37,567 bases of DNA from Phoronis australis (lineage: Eukaryota; Phoronida; Phoronidae): positions 172,633 through 210,199 of the forward strand of contig NMRA01000651.1 of assembly GCA_002633005.1 (NCBI GenBank), written 5' to 3'. The notes beneath the pieces were generated by a model that had not been told where the DNA came from, did no database searches, and saw only the letters and a list, made by a program, of their open reading frames with translations. Positions 10,806-21,667 of the stretch are shown one piece after another; positions within the stretch are counted from its first letter, which is position 1, and each line of letters starts with the position of its first letter. The position numbers and the translations under genes are program-made.

Positions 10806-12372
10806 GTAAGTCATTTGTAATAAATTAGTTCTAGAGTTTTTGCACTCACTGTCGTAGTTACCATGTTTTTGTGAAGTGTGCACATTTCAGTTATTACGCT
10901 AATTTAGTCACTCCCCATAGGTTGCTGCATAAAGTTATATCTTCCGTTTCTAAGACATGCCATGACAATTCTATTACTGCGTTATTCGTGTGCAAAATAT
11001 GCAAGTTGTGTGGGACCACATTGTGGCGGATATAGGATACCAAAAGAGGGGGAGCAACACTTTGTTTCGAGGAATCGCGCAAAGCACGATTGCACGGGCG
11101 CAACCAGTGGGCTCGAATTCATGAGGGTGTTTACGTCTAAAAAAACAAGAAACCGATTGCGATAGCAGTGGCATGACGTATTGTGACAATGTGTTTTAAT
11201 CACGAGGCAATTTCACGGTCCTTTTCATGACGTTTGATTGTCCAACCTTTGATCACCGTGAACGTTGACTTTTCTATACGCGGGCTTGGATCTACTCGCA
11301 TACGTTGTTGCCTTTTTGTGGTATATCGCTAAGGGACCAGTGTTTTACATGTTCCATTTCGATCGAACAACTGGGATATCAAGCTTCAATACTAAAACGT
11401 GGGAAGTTGTCGTAAAGAGTGATTCTGATGTCTGATATATAAATTGTTTCAGGGTAAATGAAAAAGTCCGGATCAAATTCTATGTCCTTTTTGTCATAGT
11501 TCAGTCAAACATAAGCATTTATAAATTTACGTTCAAAGTGACGAAAGACCGCTGCTACAAAAAAAACATATGTGTCTTTCAGCACTAGTGAAAAGTTCTC
11601 TAGTTCCACTTTTGTACTGCAAAACCCAAAACACCTCGTGCACTTTCTTAGTCTTAACCTCCGGACGTGTTTCGTATACTTTTATATGCAAGTGCGAACT
11701 CCAATCATACCAGCTAAGTCAAAATTTGGCCGGTCAAGAGACGGCTAAGATCATAACTTCAGCCTAGCACGTCTCAAAAGTCGCATTGCCGTAACGTCAT
11801 ATTTAATTCTTAAAAGCGTATCATAGGTGTGAAAAATAATTTCTGAGATTGGCTCAACCTGCAGCCTCTATGTGTACCTGTATGTAGGCATATCCATTGG
11901 ATAAAATACATATAGCCAGACTGTGCTTTGTGTATTGAATTGGTTCAATCACCGGCCTTGATTCCTGCGTATGTCTGGTAGAAAACTATTAGAATTGTCG
12001 ATGTACAATACAGTCGCGAAAACACTACCGACTGTATTGTGTAACAGACGCCAAAGTTGACAAATGCTGCTTACATAAATTCCGGAGAGTAGAAAATACT
12101 CCGTGCCCGCAGCATAACTGTTCAATGCTTCCTAAATTTACTGCGGTAACAAATCAATTCCCCTTCAAAAGATGGGATTAGCGACCGGCGTTAAAGAGAT
12201 TGGTTCACAGATAATTAGTTGTAGTTAATGTGTATACACATAAATGTATGTTGACTGTCAATAAAGTTTGCTTGTAAACCACAACCTTTTTATTTCATTC
12301 CCTATATTCTTCTATTATTCGTGTAAAACACGCTCCCACCTCCCCACAAAATTTTGGGAATACAGAATTTTC
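10806..12372. other. non-genic stretch, possible intron
   Basis: If the transporter exon is real, this begins its first intron. No second exon with a membrane-helix signature was seen. Nothing else is recognised. Confidence 0.4.
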
Positions 12373-12380
12373 ATCTTCGG

Positions 12381-13038
12381 CTACAGCACATATCACGACA
12401 TTTTGTCCGACCGGTAGGAAATTGGTCGACGACCGGCCGTCGACCGGTCGTCAAATTAACAGACCGGCAGCCGGCCGCAGTGCCGACTCATAAGGCGACT
12501 CCCCAGCCGACCCTTCAGCAGTTGGTCGGCTGCTATTTTTAGGCTAGAGTAACAGTTGCCTAATACATATACGTTGTCAGGCTGATACCACTTTATATTA
12601 TGCTTCTGCGATATCACATAACGTTTGATTTTACCACGCCGTCATCAATTCAACATAAAAGTTTAAGTTCGTGTAATGTCAAGCATTTCGTATTTGTAGG
12701 TTGACTCGATTGTACCTCCCTTAAATAGTTCAACAAAAGTTGATAAACCGACGTCAAGACCGGAATTGCCACTTGTGAACGAACAGCGAACAGTTAAATG
12801 TTTGTTTGGCCAAAGTTCACCCGCTAAGTCATAAAATGGTAATTGCCGACCAAGGACATGCTTAATCCGAATTGGTCATCTACGCTAGGCGACCACTTTG
12901 CCCACCCAAGTGCCGACCGCAGAGGCGACTCAGCACCCGGCTCCTAGCCGACCGTTGTTGGTCGGCTGCTGGTCGGCTAGACGATGAGTCGTCGACCAAT
13001 TTCCGACCGGTCGGACAAAAATTCGTGATGTGTGCTAT
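12381..13038. mobile_element. GC-rich MITE with an 8-bp direct repeat at its flanks (hAT-like)
   Basis: The two ends are inverted copies. Inside each end the order is AGCACA(T/C)ATCACGA, then TTTGTCCGACCGGT, then AAATTGGTCGACGAC. The 8-bp word ATCTTCGG occurs directly outside both ends (12373-12380 and 13039-13046), which fits the 8-bp target duplication of hAT (or P) elements. Both arms are dense in GTCGGC, GCCGAC and CGACCGGTCG palindromes, while the middle (about 12545-12870) is AT-rich and anonymous. There is no transposase, so it would depend on another copy. Superfamily is inferred only from duplication length. Confidence 0.75.
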
Positions 13039-13240
13039 ATCTTCGGAAAAACGTCAAATCAGGAACCTGGCTTGATCACTGCCCAGTCTGTCCATAGGTT
13101 TGTACTGGGACTGTCTGGCACAAATGGAATCTTTCTGTTTGCTAGAATTGGGTTATTATGCAACTTTTGCTCATTAATTCTCTGAAATGCGACACATATG
13201 CACATGGTCTTGTGTGTTGCCATAAACAATTTACAGTAGT

Positions 13241-13404
13241 TAAAGGCGAAGGCAACATTTTTTCATGTCATTTTGAGCTAAAAAAGGTTGGCTGGTTATC
13301 CTAGACATATTTTCCACTTAATTTCAGCTTTTCGTAATTTTATTAATTACTCGTCCGCTACTCCGGAAGTGACGTTTTAGGAGGCAAGCGTTTCCCGCCA
13401 TTTG
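13241..13404 (+). repeat. left terminal inverted repeat
   Basis: This 164-bp arm matches the reverse complement of 14711-14875 at roughly 93% by eye, ending near the words GAGGCAAGC and GCCATTT. It contains TTACTCGTCCGCTACTC and GTGACGTTTTAGGAGG, identical or nearly so in both arms. Confidence 0.85.
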
Positions 13405-13576
13405 GCTTTGCGTTGAGTTTACCGTGCGAATCTGATCTGTTCTACTTTTGTTTTGTGCTGTTTTTCAACAATTGTCGCCACCACTTTCCATCGGCGAGTA
13501 TTCTGCGGCAACATAGGTTAGTAGAGAACTCAACTACGTTGGATTTAGGGATTGTTTAGTGTGTTGTAAGCTGAAA

Positions 13577-13777
13577 ATGGCTGGACTCGGTGACCCTTAT
13601 CACAGTGACAGTAGTGTGAGTGACGGAGACCTTGTTCAAAGCAGTGGTGACGAGGATTTTTTTCACGGACATTCAGTGGGTGGGTACATGTTTGAGCCCG
13701 AGTATAACGAGGCAGAGTACGCACAGGCACAGGCAGCTGTTGAGAGAAACGAGTCGGCNGACACATCTTGGTGCTAA
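13577..13777 (+). pseudogene. N-terminal fragment of a transposon-carried P2X7-tail-like protein
   Basis: ATG at 13577 opens MAGLGDPYHSDSSVSDGD, an acidic Ser/Asp/Glu-rich start, then GYMFEPEYNEAEY at residues about 36-48. A FEPEY phrase followed by Glu/Ala-rich helix text is typical of small proteins in invertebrate transposons annotated as P2X purinoceptor 7-like (the receptor's cytosolic C-terminal domain). The expected cysteine-rich zinc-binding core, which should follow the helix, is missing: the frame stops at 13777 after an ambiguous base (13759) and junction sequence. An in-frame ATG at 13559 exists, but 13577 has the better context. It cannot make the full domain. Confidence 0.55.
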
Positions 13778-14609
13778 TGCACTGTGTGCGTTGTTCCAAG
13801 CCACTACCGGACACGGTTAAGTGGACCTCCGGCATACCACGGACAGAGGAACAACTGTCCCACTTAGTGCCAGAGTGTCCCGCAACACACTCCCACTGGA
13901 TGGTGACCTGAGCACCCAAACTGCTTACATCGTGTCGTGTGACTTCCTCGCCACACACCTGGCACCTTCTAAATAGCTCCAACACGTTAGACAAGTCCAC
14001 AATAAACTTATCAAAGTTTGGCTCACCGATCTGTTCACTGGACGACGAACTGTCCTCTTCACTGGGTGTCGAACTGGGCCTGTAATCATTCCCACTACTT
14101 AATATCGCTGCAGGGCTTCTTAGAGGCTCTGGGCTGGAGAAAACAGCACAGGGCGAATCACTACTGGTTCCAGGAATGGCACGCTCTGGGGTACGTTCGG
14201 AGGTACGGGTGACAGTAGATGAAGTACCTCAACTGGCTCCAGTCACTGTATTGGCCACAGCTCGCGAGGCTTCTCGCTTCAGAAACGCACTTCTCGGGGG
14301 TGGCGACGGGGCACTGCCAGGAATCAACACAGACGGAATGGCATTCTGCTTCATTCGTTGTTTCGCAGGGACCTTCATCAGTTCAGCGTACAAATCCCTT
14401 TCGTAATCGGACGGCAGAAAGCGTTTGCCACACACACGGTAATTCTCGACTGCTTTGTACGTTGCGTGGACGGGTAACGCTGCGCTCTTCACACGAACGA
14501 GCGAAGTACGGCGAAGTGTGTCATCCATCGGAAAGCGATGCAAAGGTACTCCCAAAGCGCGCGTGAGACGATAATTAGTACATCCCTGTACGCAACAACA
14601 GTGTGGCAT
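13760..14609 (-). pseudogene. 5' part of a THAP-domain transposase, ISL2EU type
   Basis: ATG at 14609 opens with C-x-V-x-G-C (residues 5-10), then LHRFP (about 23-27) and VCGKRFLPSDYE (about 59-70). This is the C2-C-H layout of a THAP DNA-binding domain, except that the C-x2-H His reads Arg (C-G-K-R), which would break zinc binding. One in-frame TGA (14229-14231, after residue 126) interrupts it. The same frame then continues through a Ser/Thr/Pro-rich linker to LELFRRCQVCGEEV and WECVAGHSGTKW (about 13985-13870), the cysteine pair and C-x-x-GH..W motif after the linker in ISL2EU transposases. The catalytic region beyond HLTVSGSG is deleted. From about 13760 leftward the frame is merely antisense to the other gene. 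Confidence 0.7.
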
Positions 14610-14710
14610 GTTGACTGACTAGTAAATGAAAGCAAACGACGACGGAACTTAACACAATTGAGGTAGAACAATGACTGAGTCGGCAGCTCTCACAGTCAGA
14701 CTATTAAAGA

Positions 14711-14875
14711 AATTGGCGCGAAATGCTTGCCTCCTAAAACGTCACTTCCAGAGTAGCGGACGAGTAATTAACAAAGTTACGAAAAGCTGTAATTAAGCGG
14801 AAAATATACCTAGGATAACCAACCAACCTTATTTTAGCTCAAAATGACATGAAAAAAAGGTTGCCTTCGCCTTTA
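14711..14875 (-). repeat. right terminal inverted repeat
   Basis: Inverted partner of 13241-13404. It ends CGCCTTTA at 14868-14875 and is followed directly by GTAGT. Differences from the left arm are scattered single bases and one-base run-length changes. Confidence 0.85.
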
Positions 14876-15006
14876 GTAGTGACCTGATCATTGTAGAGTC
14901 AGCCTGACTGAGTCCACAGTGTCCATTGCTGTGTGCCATGAGGAGTACTTTTTTCAAATGAGGACAAATTTTTAGATTTAAACTGGAGTAAATATTTGAA
15001 GAAGAA

Positions 15007-15400
15007 TGCCTGACCGTTGTGTAGTTGGAGGCAGTGGCAATACGCCAAGGGCTGGGGTATCTTTGCACAAGTGAGAAGACTTTGCGAAGTCCACGATTGA
15101 AGCGTGGCCGTATTCGGTAGTATGTAGCGGGCATATTTTGCATGGACTGCTTCTAGAACTAAAGCCTGCGATCCGAGTATAGTTGCAAACCAGGATCAGT
15201 GGATTTTTAGAGAGTATTCGAAACGGTACATGCCGTCGCTTTCCGGAAGCTAGTGGGCCTTGAGCTAGTATTGACAACCTAACATTGAAAACGACGGATA
15301 GCATCGACGGAAACTGTGGGACAGGATTAGTGCTAGAAGTAGCCAGTAGTTTTTCTTTTAAATTACAGCTTTTGCAACATACCGGTAAGTGTCTGTAGGT
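15007..15400 (+). pseudogene. THAP-domain gene fragment, broken
   Basis: ATG at 15007 reads MPDRCVVGGSGNTP and LHK, then a TGA stop. MPDRCVVGGCSNT is a common start of THAP proteins in marine invertebrates, and here the second zinc cysteine is Ser. Past the stop, DFAK (about 15081) and EAWPYSVVCSGH (about 15102) supply the C-x2-H pair, and one base shift later FCMDCF appears, matching the usual H-F-x-x-x-C/D-F phrase. Further frames to about 15400 are not recognisable. It starts 132 bp outside the ISL2EU-like copy and its THAP text differs from that element's, so I treat it as a separate remnant of a THAP gene or another transposon. Confidence 0.6.
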
Positions 15401-15469
15401 GGGTGTGCTGAGTAGCTTGATACCCGTTACCTGTCGTTGCAATCCATCGAATTTTAGCCTAGCGGATCG

Positions 15470-17627
15470 CTAGCTGGACTGAATGAACAGTAAGAGTAGG
15501 GCTGTTCAACCACTTTTTTCGATTTGCAAAAATACTTCAATATAATTGGAGAGCTAATGCACCCCACTCAATAAATTAAAAAATATATCAAAATCCGGTT
15601 AAGCAGTGCACATTTATTGCATTTTTGGTGGCTAAATTTGGGTTATTTGTTTGGATCATGTCGGCCATTTTGGACAACAGCGGTATAACTTGCGAGTTTA
15701 AAACCGTGTATAAATTATTTTCACCAATAATTTACGTTGAAACTTAGTGAGAAAGATCTATACGTATTATTCAGAGGATTCAATAGTTTTCATTTGATTT
15801 CAGCCAAACAGATGTTACTTGTTGAGTGATAAAAGTGCTCACAATTCCCATTTGACTCATTTCTGGCGGCACCGAAAACATGGCAACTTCTGCTGAACAG
15901 AAGGACATGTTCAATCGGCTATTTTGTACTTGGTAAAGACTTAACTTTGGCACATTTTGATGAAAGTTTCTATAGAATAGCAACTTTGCACAATGGTTGT
16001 GTTTTTGTGCAAAAATATAAGGAATGCCCTAATTATTGTAGTGTGAGTATCCCATTCAGTTGACCATACACTCAGCTTAAAAATTAGTCGAAAAAGTTTT
16101 GAAATCTTTTTTTCTGTGAAAGTCAATTGCGCTTCAAGGTTTGATTATGTGTCACAACATAAATTATTTTTTTCTAAATTTTACGTATGAATGTTTCTTC
16201 TAATACATGCGTTGTAACTGTTTGCTTTCTAAATTCAAGTTTTCAAGGCAAAAAATGTAATTAAGGCTCGTAATTAGAGTAATAGGCTATGTTGGATTGT
16301 GAAGTTTGCAGCCTCCAAACCTTTTTCCATGCAATTTCTTATTTTCTCAAATCATGCTTGTCGAATTCTTGTGTAAGGAAACATCTGGTCGCCGTGGTGA
16401 TAGTTAGGCGTATCCACTTTCATATCATGTAAATTTGTCTTGTTGTTGGATAATGTTTGTAATGTTTAAATGTTCTAAAGTACTGTGCATTCTAGATTAC
16501 TTATTTTGGTAAAGATTAGACCATTCTCGCTCACATATAAACTTTACTGTACTGAGATTATTTCAGTTGTGACTTATGTACAGTAGCGGTAACCTTCAAC
16601 TACCTTGAAAGTCTTTCACTGTAGAAACCAAAATTAATATATAATTCCGACTGAAAGCACTTGATTTTAATTTGAACTGTCGATTAAATCATGATCGTCA
16701 TCTGGATTGTTCTTTGATTTCTATGACTCAGTGACCAAAGCATGATAGAATTAACTTGCCGTAATGAATGGCTGAAGTAATATGTTCACTGGCATCTTCA
16801 GCTAATATTTCTTGATGCCTTGGGTTTTTATTATTTCAATAGATTAACACGTGAATTTAAAAAAACAAGATCAGAAGACTTCCATTTCAAGTGTTCTTGT
16901 AATTCTGCCATTGAGATTGCCACCTCCACTCAAATTTCAATTATATACGCGGTTAAATTAAAAGGTGACACCCTTTTACTCACTGCTGAAAATGGAAAAA
17001 GTGAAATCTGCAATATTTTGTATTAGGCTTGATTATCTGTGATACACTGGTCTTTACATCTCCTTGGCGAAAAACAATGTAGTTATGCCAACTAATAGAG
17101 TTGAAAGGAATTATCATATGAAGCAAGCAAAATTTTGGATGGTTGACGGCTTGTAGCCATTGCAATACACAGCTGACTTCCTGGTCTGACATCACATACG
17201 GTTATGTAACCACATATGCCTGTTCTAAGAATTGACTCGGCTGAAGTCGGATAGGGTCATTACTGCTGGGCTTTTCTCAAAAACCAAGCTGTGCGGAAAA
17301 GAACTGCCCTATGCAAATGATTCACACAGTGCTATGATTTGTTTTGAAAAGCAGTTGTTTTGGTGTGAAACTATGTCTTTAAATTTCAGACAAGCGCGAA
17401 TTGCCTACAAGCTAGAAAAGGGTACCTAGAAATTCTTGGTAGTGTAAGGATTTTCGGTCATTTCATGTCTATGCGCCCTCCTTAAGCATTTTACCTATGT
17501 TGTAGGCCTATTCTTGACATCCTCGAGCATTTTTAAATGAGCAAATTAAATCCTCCACTATGCAAAATTCTGTTTTTATACCAAGCATTGCAGGTAGATT
17601 TGTTTGATGTTTTCATCCATGTTTCTA
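15470..17627. other. non-genic stretch
   Basis: AT-rich, with no recognised gene, RNA or bounded repeat. Open frames here are 60-71 codons and have no domain content. Confidence 0.5.
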
Positions 17628-17744
17628 TGTTGGCATGCCAGACAAAAGACTGTGTTTTGCAGTTAACAAAGGAGCTCGATGTTATCACACGCTCACACCC
17701 CTCTACATGTATGTCTGGTATAGTCACTGAACGGGAGGAAGCCG
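17628..17744 (-). repeat. dispersed repeat copy A
   Basis: On the minus strand this shares GTGACTATACCAGAC, then GATAACATC, TTTGTTAACTGC and CAGTCTTTTGTC with the plus strand of 24135-24246, roughly 75% by eye over about 105 bp. Translated, both read V-T-x-PD, then (E/C)R-x-ITS, then SFVNC and QSFV. The aligned frame may be coding or accidental. Family unknown. Confidence 0.65.
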
Positions 17745-19944
17745 TAATGTCCCTAACCTTCTTAAAACAGTCATAACCAGGGTTACAACTTGAATTTTAA
17801 GCTGCATTTTTGACTCGTTTAGCTGAATGGCTGCCATAAAAGTCTCTCAAAGTATTCTTTGTTATGAAAGGATTCTATTTAAGTTACCAACAACAAAATG
17901 TCACATCTGCACGTTTCCATGGATCCACCGACCCCAGTAGCGGCAAGGTGGAGTTTACTATTCAGAACCGTGTTTAGTATAATAAATCACATTAGGGATG
18001 AGAGGAAATCAGCGAAGTATGACACCAGAGACTTTGGTGGTTTTGGAGATACTAGGGTAGCCTTGTGTGTGTGTGGGGGGGGATGAGGCAATTTCCTGAT
18101 GCATAATGAGTCATTTTTACTACAATTTCTATTGCAGTTTCTGCTTCAAACCGAACCTTTTCTGAATAATTTTGGTATCACGTGATAGGTTTATGACCTA
18201 TGTCAGCGAAAACAGCACCGACACTAAAATATCGGTTACCAAGGTAACATTGCAACTGTTTCAGTGAAGGTACATTTACATTTCATGCTTGTGAAAAACC
18301 AGCAGTAAGTTATACCCTTACATGTACATGTATGTCTAGGCTGCCTGCACGAGAAAACTGAAAATAGTAACACGGGCATGTAGAATACTCCATGCCCTTG
18401 AAAGTAACTCAAAAAACCATGAAAGCTTGGGAATAGGTGTCTGAATTTCACTATTTTCAGACCGCACATTTTGTATTTGTCGTGTTAAACCAATCTGCGC
18501 CGTCTGTAAGCATTAGAATGTCGTAGTATAGTACAACAATTGGTTTGCTTAAATGTTTTAATTAATTTTATGAACACAAAAGGTTCCAACTAAAATATGA
18601 AATTATACTAGATTTGTTCATCCAACTCTTTGAATACCAAATTAAAGAAACAAATGCGTTTGTTGAATAATGGCTGACCTATAGTTCAGGTTTGCGAATT
18701 TATCTGGCACTGCCAGTCGCATCAGATGTGGTATTTTTGCAAGTTACCGAGAGAAACAAATGTGAAAATCTTGGGAAATGCACAAGGAATATAACGAGAC
18801 ATATGAGAACCTTAAAAGTGACGGAGGTGATGTGAAGGAAGTGGAACGTGTTCTTCCGCGAACTGGTCTGTCTGCCTCAGAGGCAGGTGTGTAGCAGGAG
18901 CTAGATAATCTACCGTAGTACATTCACTTGCCCGAATCATCGATACAGCCCTCCACTCATGTTGGCGTCGCCAACGACACTGAGTACATCCATTGCACAC
19001 AGGAGGGGAAGTCCAAGAGAGGTCTGAAAAATGACCAAAGACGTTAAATCAAGGTTCAACGTTCTGCTTCGCGTGAGCTCAGGTAAGAATCACCAAACTT
19101 CAGGGTCTGACCCTGAGGAGTATTTTCAGGGGCATATCATTCATACAAGAATACTTTTATTGACACACTGTGATTGCATGTAACATGGGCCTTATTGCTT
19201 AATCACATCTTATTCCAAATGCCTTGAAGTATACACGTACATATATGCAGTGAATGCAGGTTGTTAGAAAACGACTACATGACTGCAGAAGGGAACAGCT
19301 GATCAAAATGAATGCCATACCAACATTGTTAGCAATATCGTGTCTGTGAAAAATTATGTTTGGTTATGTTCATCAGTTTTTTATGCGGATAGGACTGTAA
19401 TATGTTCCTGAACTAACAGAACTGTTGTCCAGGGCTGTAGTTCGGTTGTGGTGCTCAAATCGTTCGCTTCGGTTTCCATAACGATAAGCGCCTCTTAATG
19501 TCCAGTATGCTTACTAAACTGAAATTATGTTCAATTGATAAAGAAAATAACCACTTAATACATTTAAACATTTTACATGACTTCTGCCTATGACCTACTT
19601 TTAGAGTCTAGAAAGTATGTTATGTCCGCAATTTAATTTCTGCGATGGAATATGAATTTTATTAAACATGCCAAAGCCGTCAAAAATATTGTGTATTTCT
19701 CTAAAAAAATACATTGATATCAGTTTGTGATTTGCAACTAGTAAACCTTTTAACAAAGATGATTAGGCTAAACAATGGAACTGAACACATAAAAGTGGAA
19801 CTGTTCTAGGCCAAATATGCAGTTCACAATTTTGCCCAATCACTCATCGCTGAGGTAGAAATCAAGAGTCGCACATCAAAATTTACCCTCCCAAAATTGG
19901 AATAAAAAAGACAGAACATTCCAACATGAACCTAAGGCCCCATA
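17745..19944. other. non-genic stretch
   Basis: No gene recognised. It holds a short GT/G run (18064-18082) and a TACATGTACATGTATG palindromic word near 18319-18334. Nothing else is bounded. Confidence 0.5.
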
Positions 19945-19980
19945 AATTGGCCCGTTGACATTAGGTCCTGCGGGCCAATT
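19945..19980. repeat. perfect 10-bp stem-loop
   Basis: AATTGGCCCG (19945-19954) and CGGGCCAATT (19971-19980) pair perfectly around a 16-nt loop. No run of Ts follows, and the local context gives no function. Confidence 0.6.
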
Positions 19981-20322
19981 GATCGGATAACCTCGTAAAG
20001 GATTTTGACGTACTTTCATGCATGCTGAATTCGCAGTAGAGTTCAAAGTTCCTCTTAACCTCATATGATTGCCAAAAGCGGTGTATTTCTTGGTTGCTAG
20101 ATTTTAGGGCCGGCAAACTAACAAAAATAATCAGAGACTGTGGTGAGGATCTTGAGCCTAGGGTTTCCATGTCATACTCGTGCATGAAAGATAGTGTATG
20201 CAATTGATACAATATCATAGAGGCAAATCCGAGAAAGGCATTGGTCCATCTCTCATTGGTTGCGACCACCTTTTTCCCACATACACTGCCACTCCTCTAC
20301 CAGGGTCATGACCCCCACGCGA

Positions 20323-20391
20323 GTTGTGGCGGTGGACAGGATTGTTCATTCATGAACAACCCTGCCCATGTGGCACACACTGAGCCACAAC
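20323..20391. repeat. multi-part inverted repeat
   Basis: The outer stem is GTTGTGGC (20323-20330) with GCCACAAC (20384-20391). The inner stem is CAGG-x-TTGTTCAT (20337-20349) with ATGAACAA-x-CCTG (20352-20364) and a two-base loop. It may be a short snapback element or chance. A 93-codon frame (20241-20522) that crosses it shows no domain. Confidence 0.45.
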
Positions 20392-20495
20392 ACCACGTTC
20401 CTTACAATATCTTTTTTATCACTCCGCCTGGTCTGCTCGCTCAGCTTGTCCTGAACCTCCTTTGCTGGTTGTTAAAGCCCAGATGGCTGTTTGGT

Positions 20496-20643
20496 GTACC
20501 CACTTGGTACTTTATTATATGATATTTGCTCATTTGGCAGTTGTACTCATTTTGTACTTGTTACTGAACTTGCCCTTTTGCTCGACCCACTTGGTAGGCA
20601 ATCGGCCAATACCAGTTAATGGTATTATGTACCCATTTGGTAC
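20496..20643. repeat. four near-palindromic GTACCCACTTGGTAC words spaced 41-47 bp
   Basis: GTACCCACTTGGTAC at 20496, GTACTCATTTTGTAC at 20543, GACCCACTTGGTAG at 20584 and GTACCCATTTGGTAC at 20629 share a GTACC-N5-GGTAC-like shape. The starts are 47, 41 and 45 bp apart. The text between them is not well conserved, so either an old 45-bp tandem array has decayed or the words are repeated protein sites. Confidence 0.5.
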
Positions 20644-20679
20644 AATAATAACCTGTGCCACTTAGTATCAGATACTCAA

Positions 20680-21237
20680 TTACACAATGGGTATCGTAAA
20701 CGTGTGTGTCATCTCCTGTAATTAAGGAACTCATCTTGTTCCTTTTGTGAAATATTCATTTGTAGAGCTGTGGCCCTGAAATTCCAAATACAACCTAAAA
20801 TATCTAAAATATATATTATTGCTGTTGTTTTATTTGCCCTCAATAGGTCAGATGTTAGTTTGGAAATCTGTTATGTTGAAATGGTTAACTTGTTGTGCTC
20901 ATTGTGAAGGTGGGCTCATGTGAAGTGATGAATGAGTAGTATAGTAAGTCATACAGGACCCCGTTTCAAAGGCTCCTCGGTCAAAAGGCATCTATCCCAA
21001 AGGAAAAGGACAAAGGTCACGTGGGATAACTGCAATCGGAAGGGACACCATCCGCTTACCGGACGGATGTGTCAATGACGTTACAACTCATGACGTAGTA
21101 GGTTTAATTGGAGAGGCACCTCGATGCACGTTTTTGCGGCTCCTCACAACGGATCGAGAACCGAGACAAAAGAGAGATGACGCAGCAGAATAAGAACAAA
21201 ACTTATTTCGTGTACCCTAATTAAGTGAGGGTCGTCG
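20680..21237. other. non-genic stretch
   Basis: No gene recognised. CpG content rises at about 20995-21140, just before a possible retroelement frame, but no promoter element is clear. Confidence 0.4.
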
Positions 21238-21534
21238 TTGTATATTGTTTGTTCTCTCTCATTGATCAAAAACAAAGTAGTGTATATACAAAAGGGGATA
21301 ACCACCCAACTCAACAACAGATCTCGCGTTAAGTCTAACCCAGGACCCGACGGTACTAAGCGAATCATACTAATAATACTAATAATACTAATAATAAGAG
21401 GCGACCAGCTAACACAGAACATTAAACCGATAGCGTTTAAACGTGCATCAATGATTAAGAACGAATACAGTACAAAAATCATCATTCGAATACACTATAA
21501 AAATCATCAAAACCTTCAGAATCCGTTTAAGTAG
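21238..21534 (+). other. open frame with an NPGP motif, possibly a retrotransposon 5' fragment
   Basis: A 98-codon frame contains RSRVKSNPGPDGTKR at residues about 28-42. SNPGP resembles the end of 2A-type motifs (D-x-E-x-NPGP), which occur near the N termini of some invertebrate non-LTR retrotransposon proteins, but the preceding D and E are not present. A TAATAATAC-type microsatellite (21367-21396) encodes the following ILIILII run. Without further homology this is only suggestive. Confidence 0.25.
21367..21396. repeat. ATACTAATA microsatellite
   Basis: Four successive copies of a 9-bp word made of (ATA)(CTA)(ATA)-like triplets lie in a row, the last one degenerate. It falls inside the NPGP-containing frame and keeps it open as Ile/Leu codons. 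Confidence 0.8.
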
Positions 21535-21667
21535 GCTATAGCAAACTATCAAATGTCCGCATTAAAGGTCCAGTGGTGACGCCGTCGTCGAACACTCGTC
21601 TTTTGGGATAAAAGTAGGTGAACGCGCACCAAAATGGTCACATTAAATTTAATGTGTTTACTTTTTA

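Larger units (their letters stand above)
13241..14875. mobile_element. internally deleted ISL2EU-like DNA transposon with long terminal inverted repeats
   Basis: The element is bounded by 164/165-bp inverted repeats beginning TAAAGGCGAAGGCAAC. GTAGT lies directly outside both ends (13236-13240 and 14876-14880), a candidate 5-bp target duplication. Inside are the starts of two convergent genes, one from each end: an FEPEYN-type small acidic protein on the plus strand and a THAP-type transposase on the minus strand. Their junction falls near 13750-13765 beside the only N in the window. The pairing of these two gene types is what I know from ISL2EU-family transposons in marine invertebrates. The C-terminal half of each gene is gone, so the copy is non-autonomous. 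Placement as ISL2EU rests on remembered gene content; the target-site length should be compared with the known family. Confidence 0.7.

Noticed and set aside
14340-14400. Hammerhead-ribozyme-like CTGATGA ... GAAA on the minus strand
   Set aside because: It lies in the THAP transposase coding sequence; stems I and III and the cleavage triplet are absent.
21144-21485. 113-codon minus frame rich in hydrophobic residues
   Set aside because: Hydrophobicity comes from the antisense ATT/AAT microsatellite; no transporter or receptor motif.
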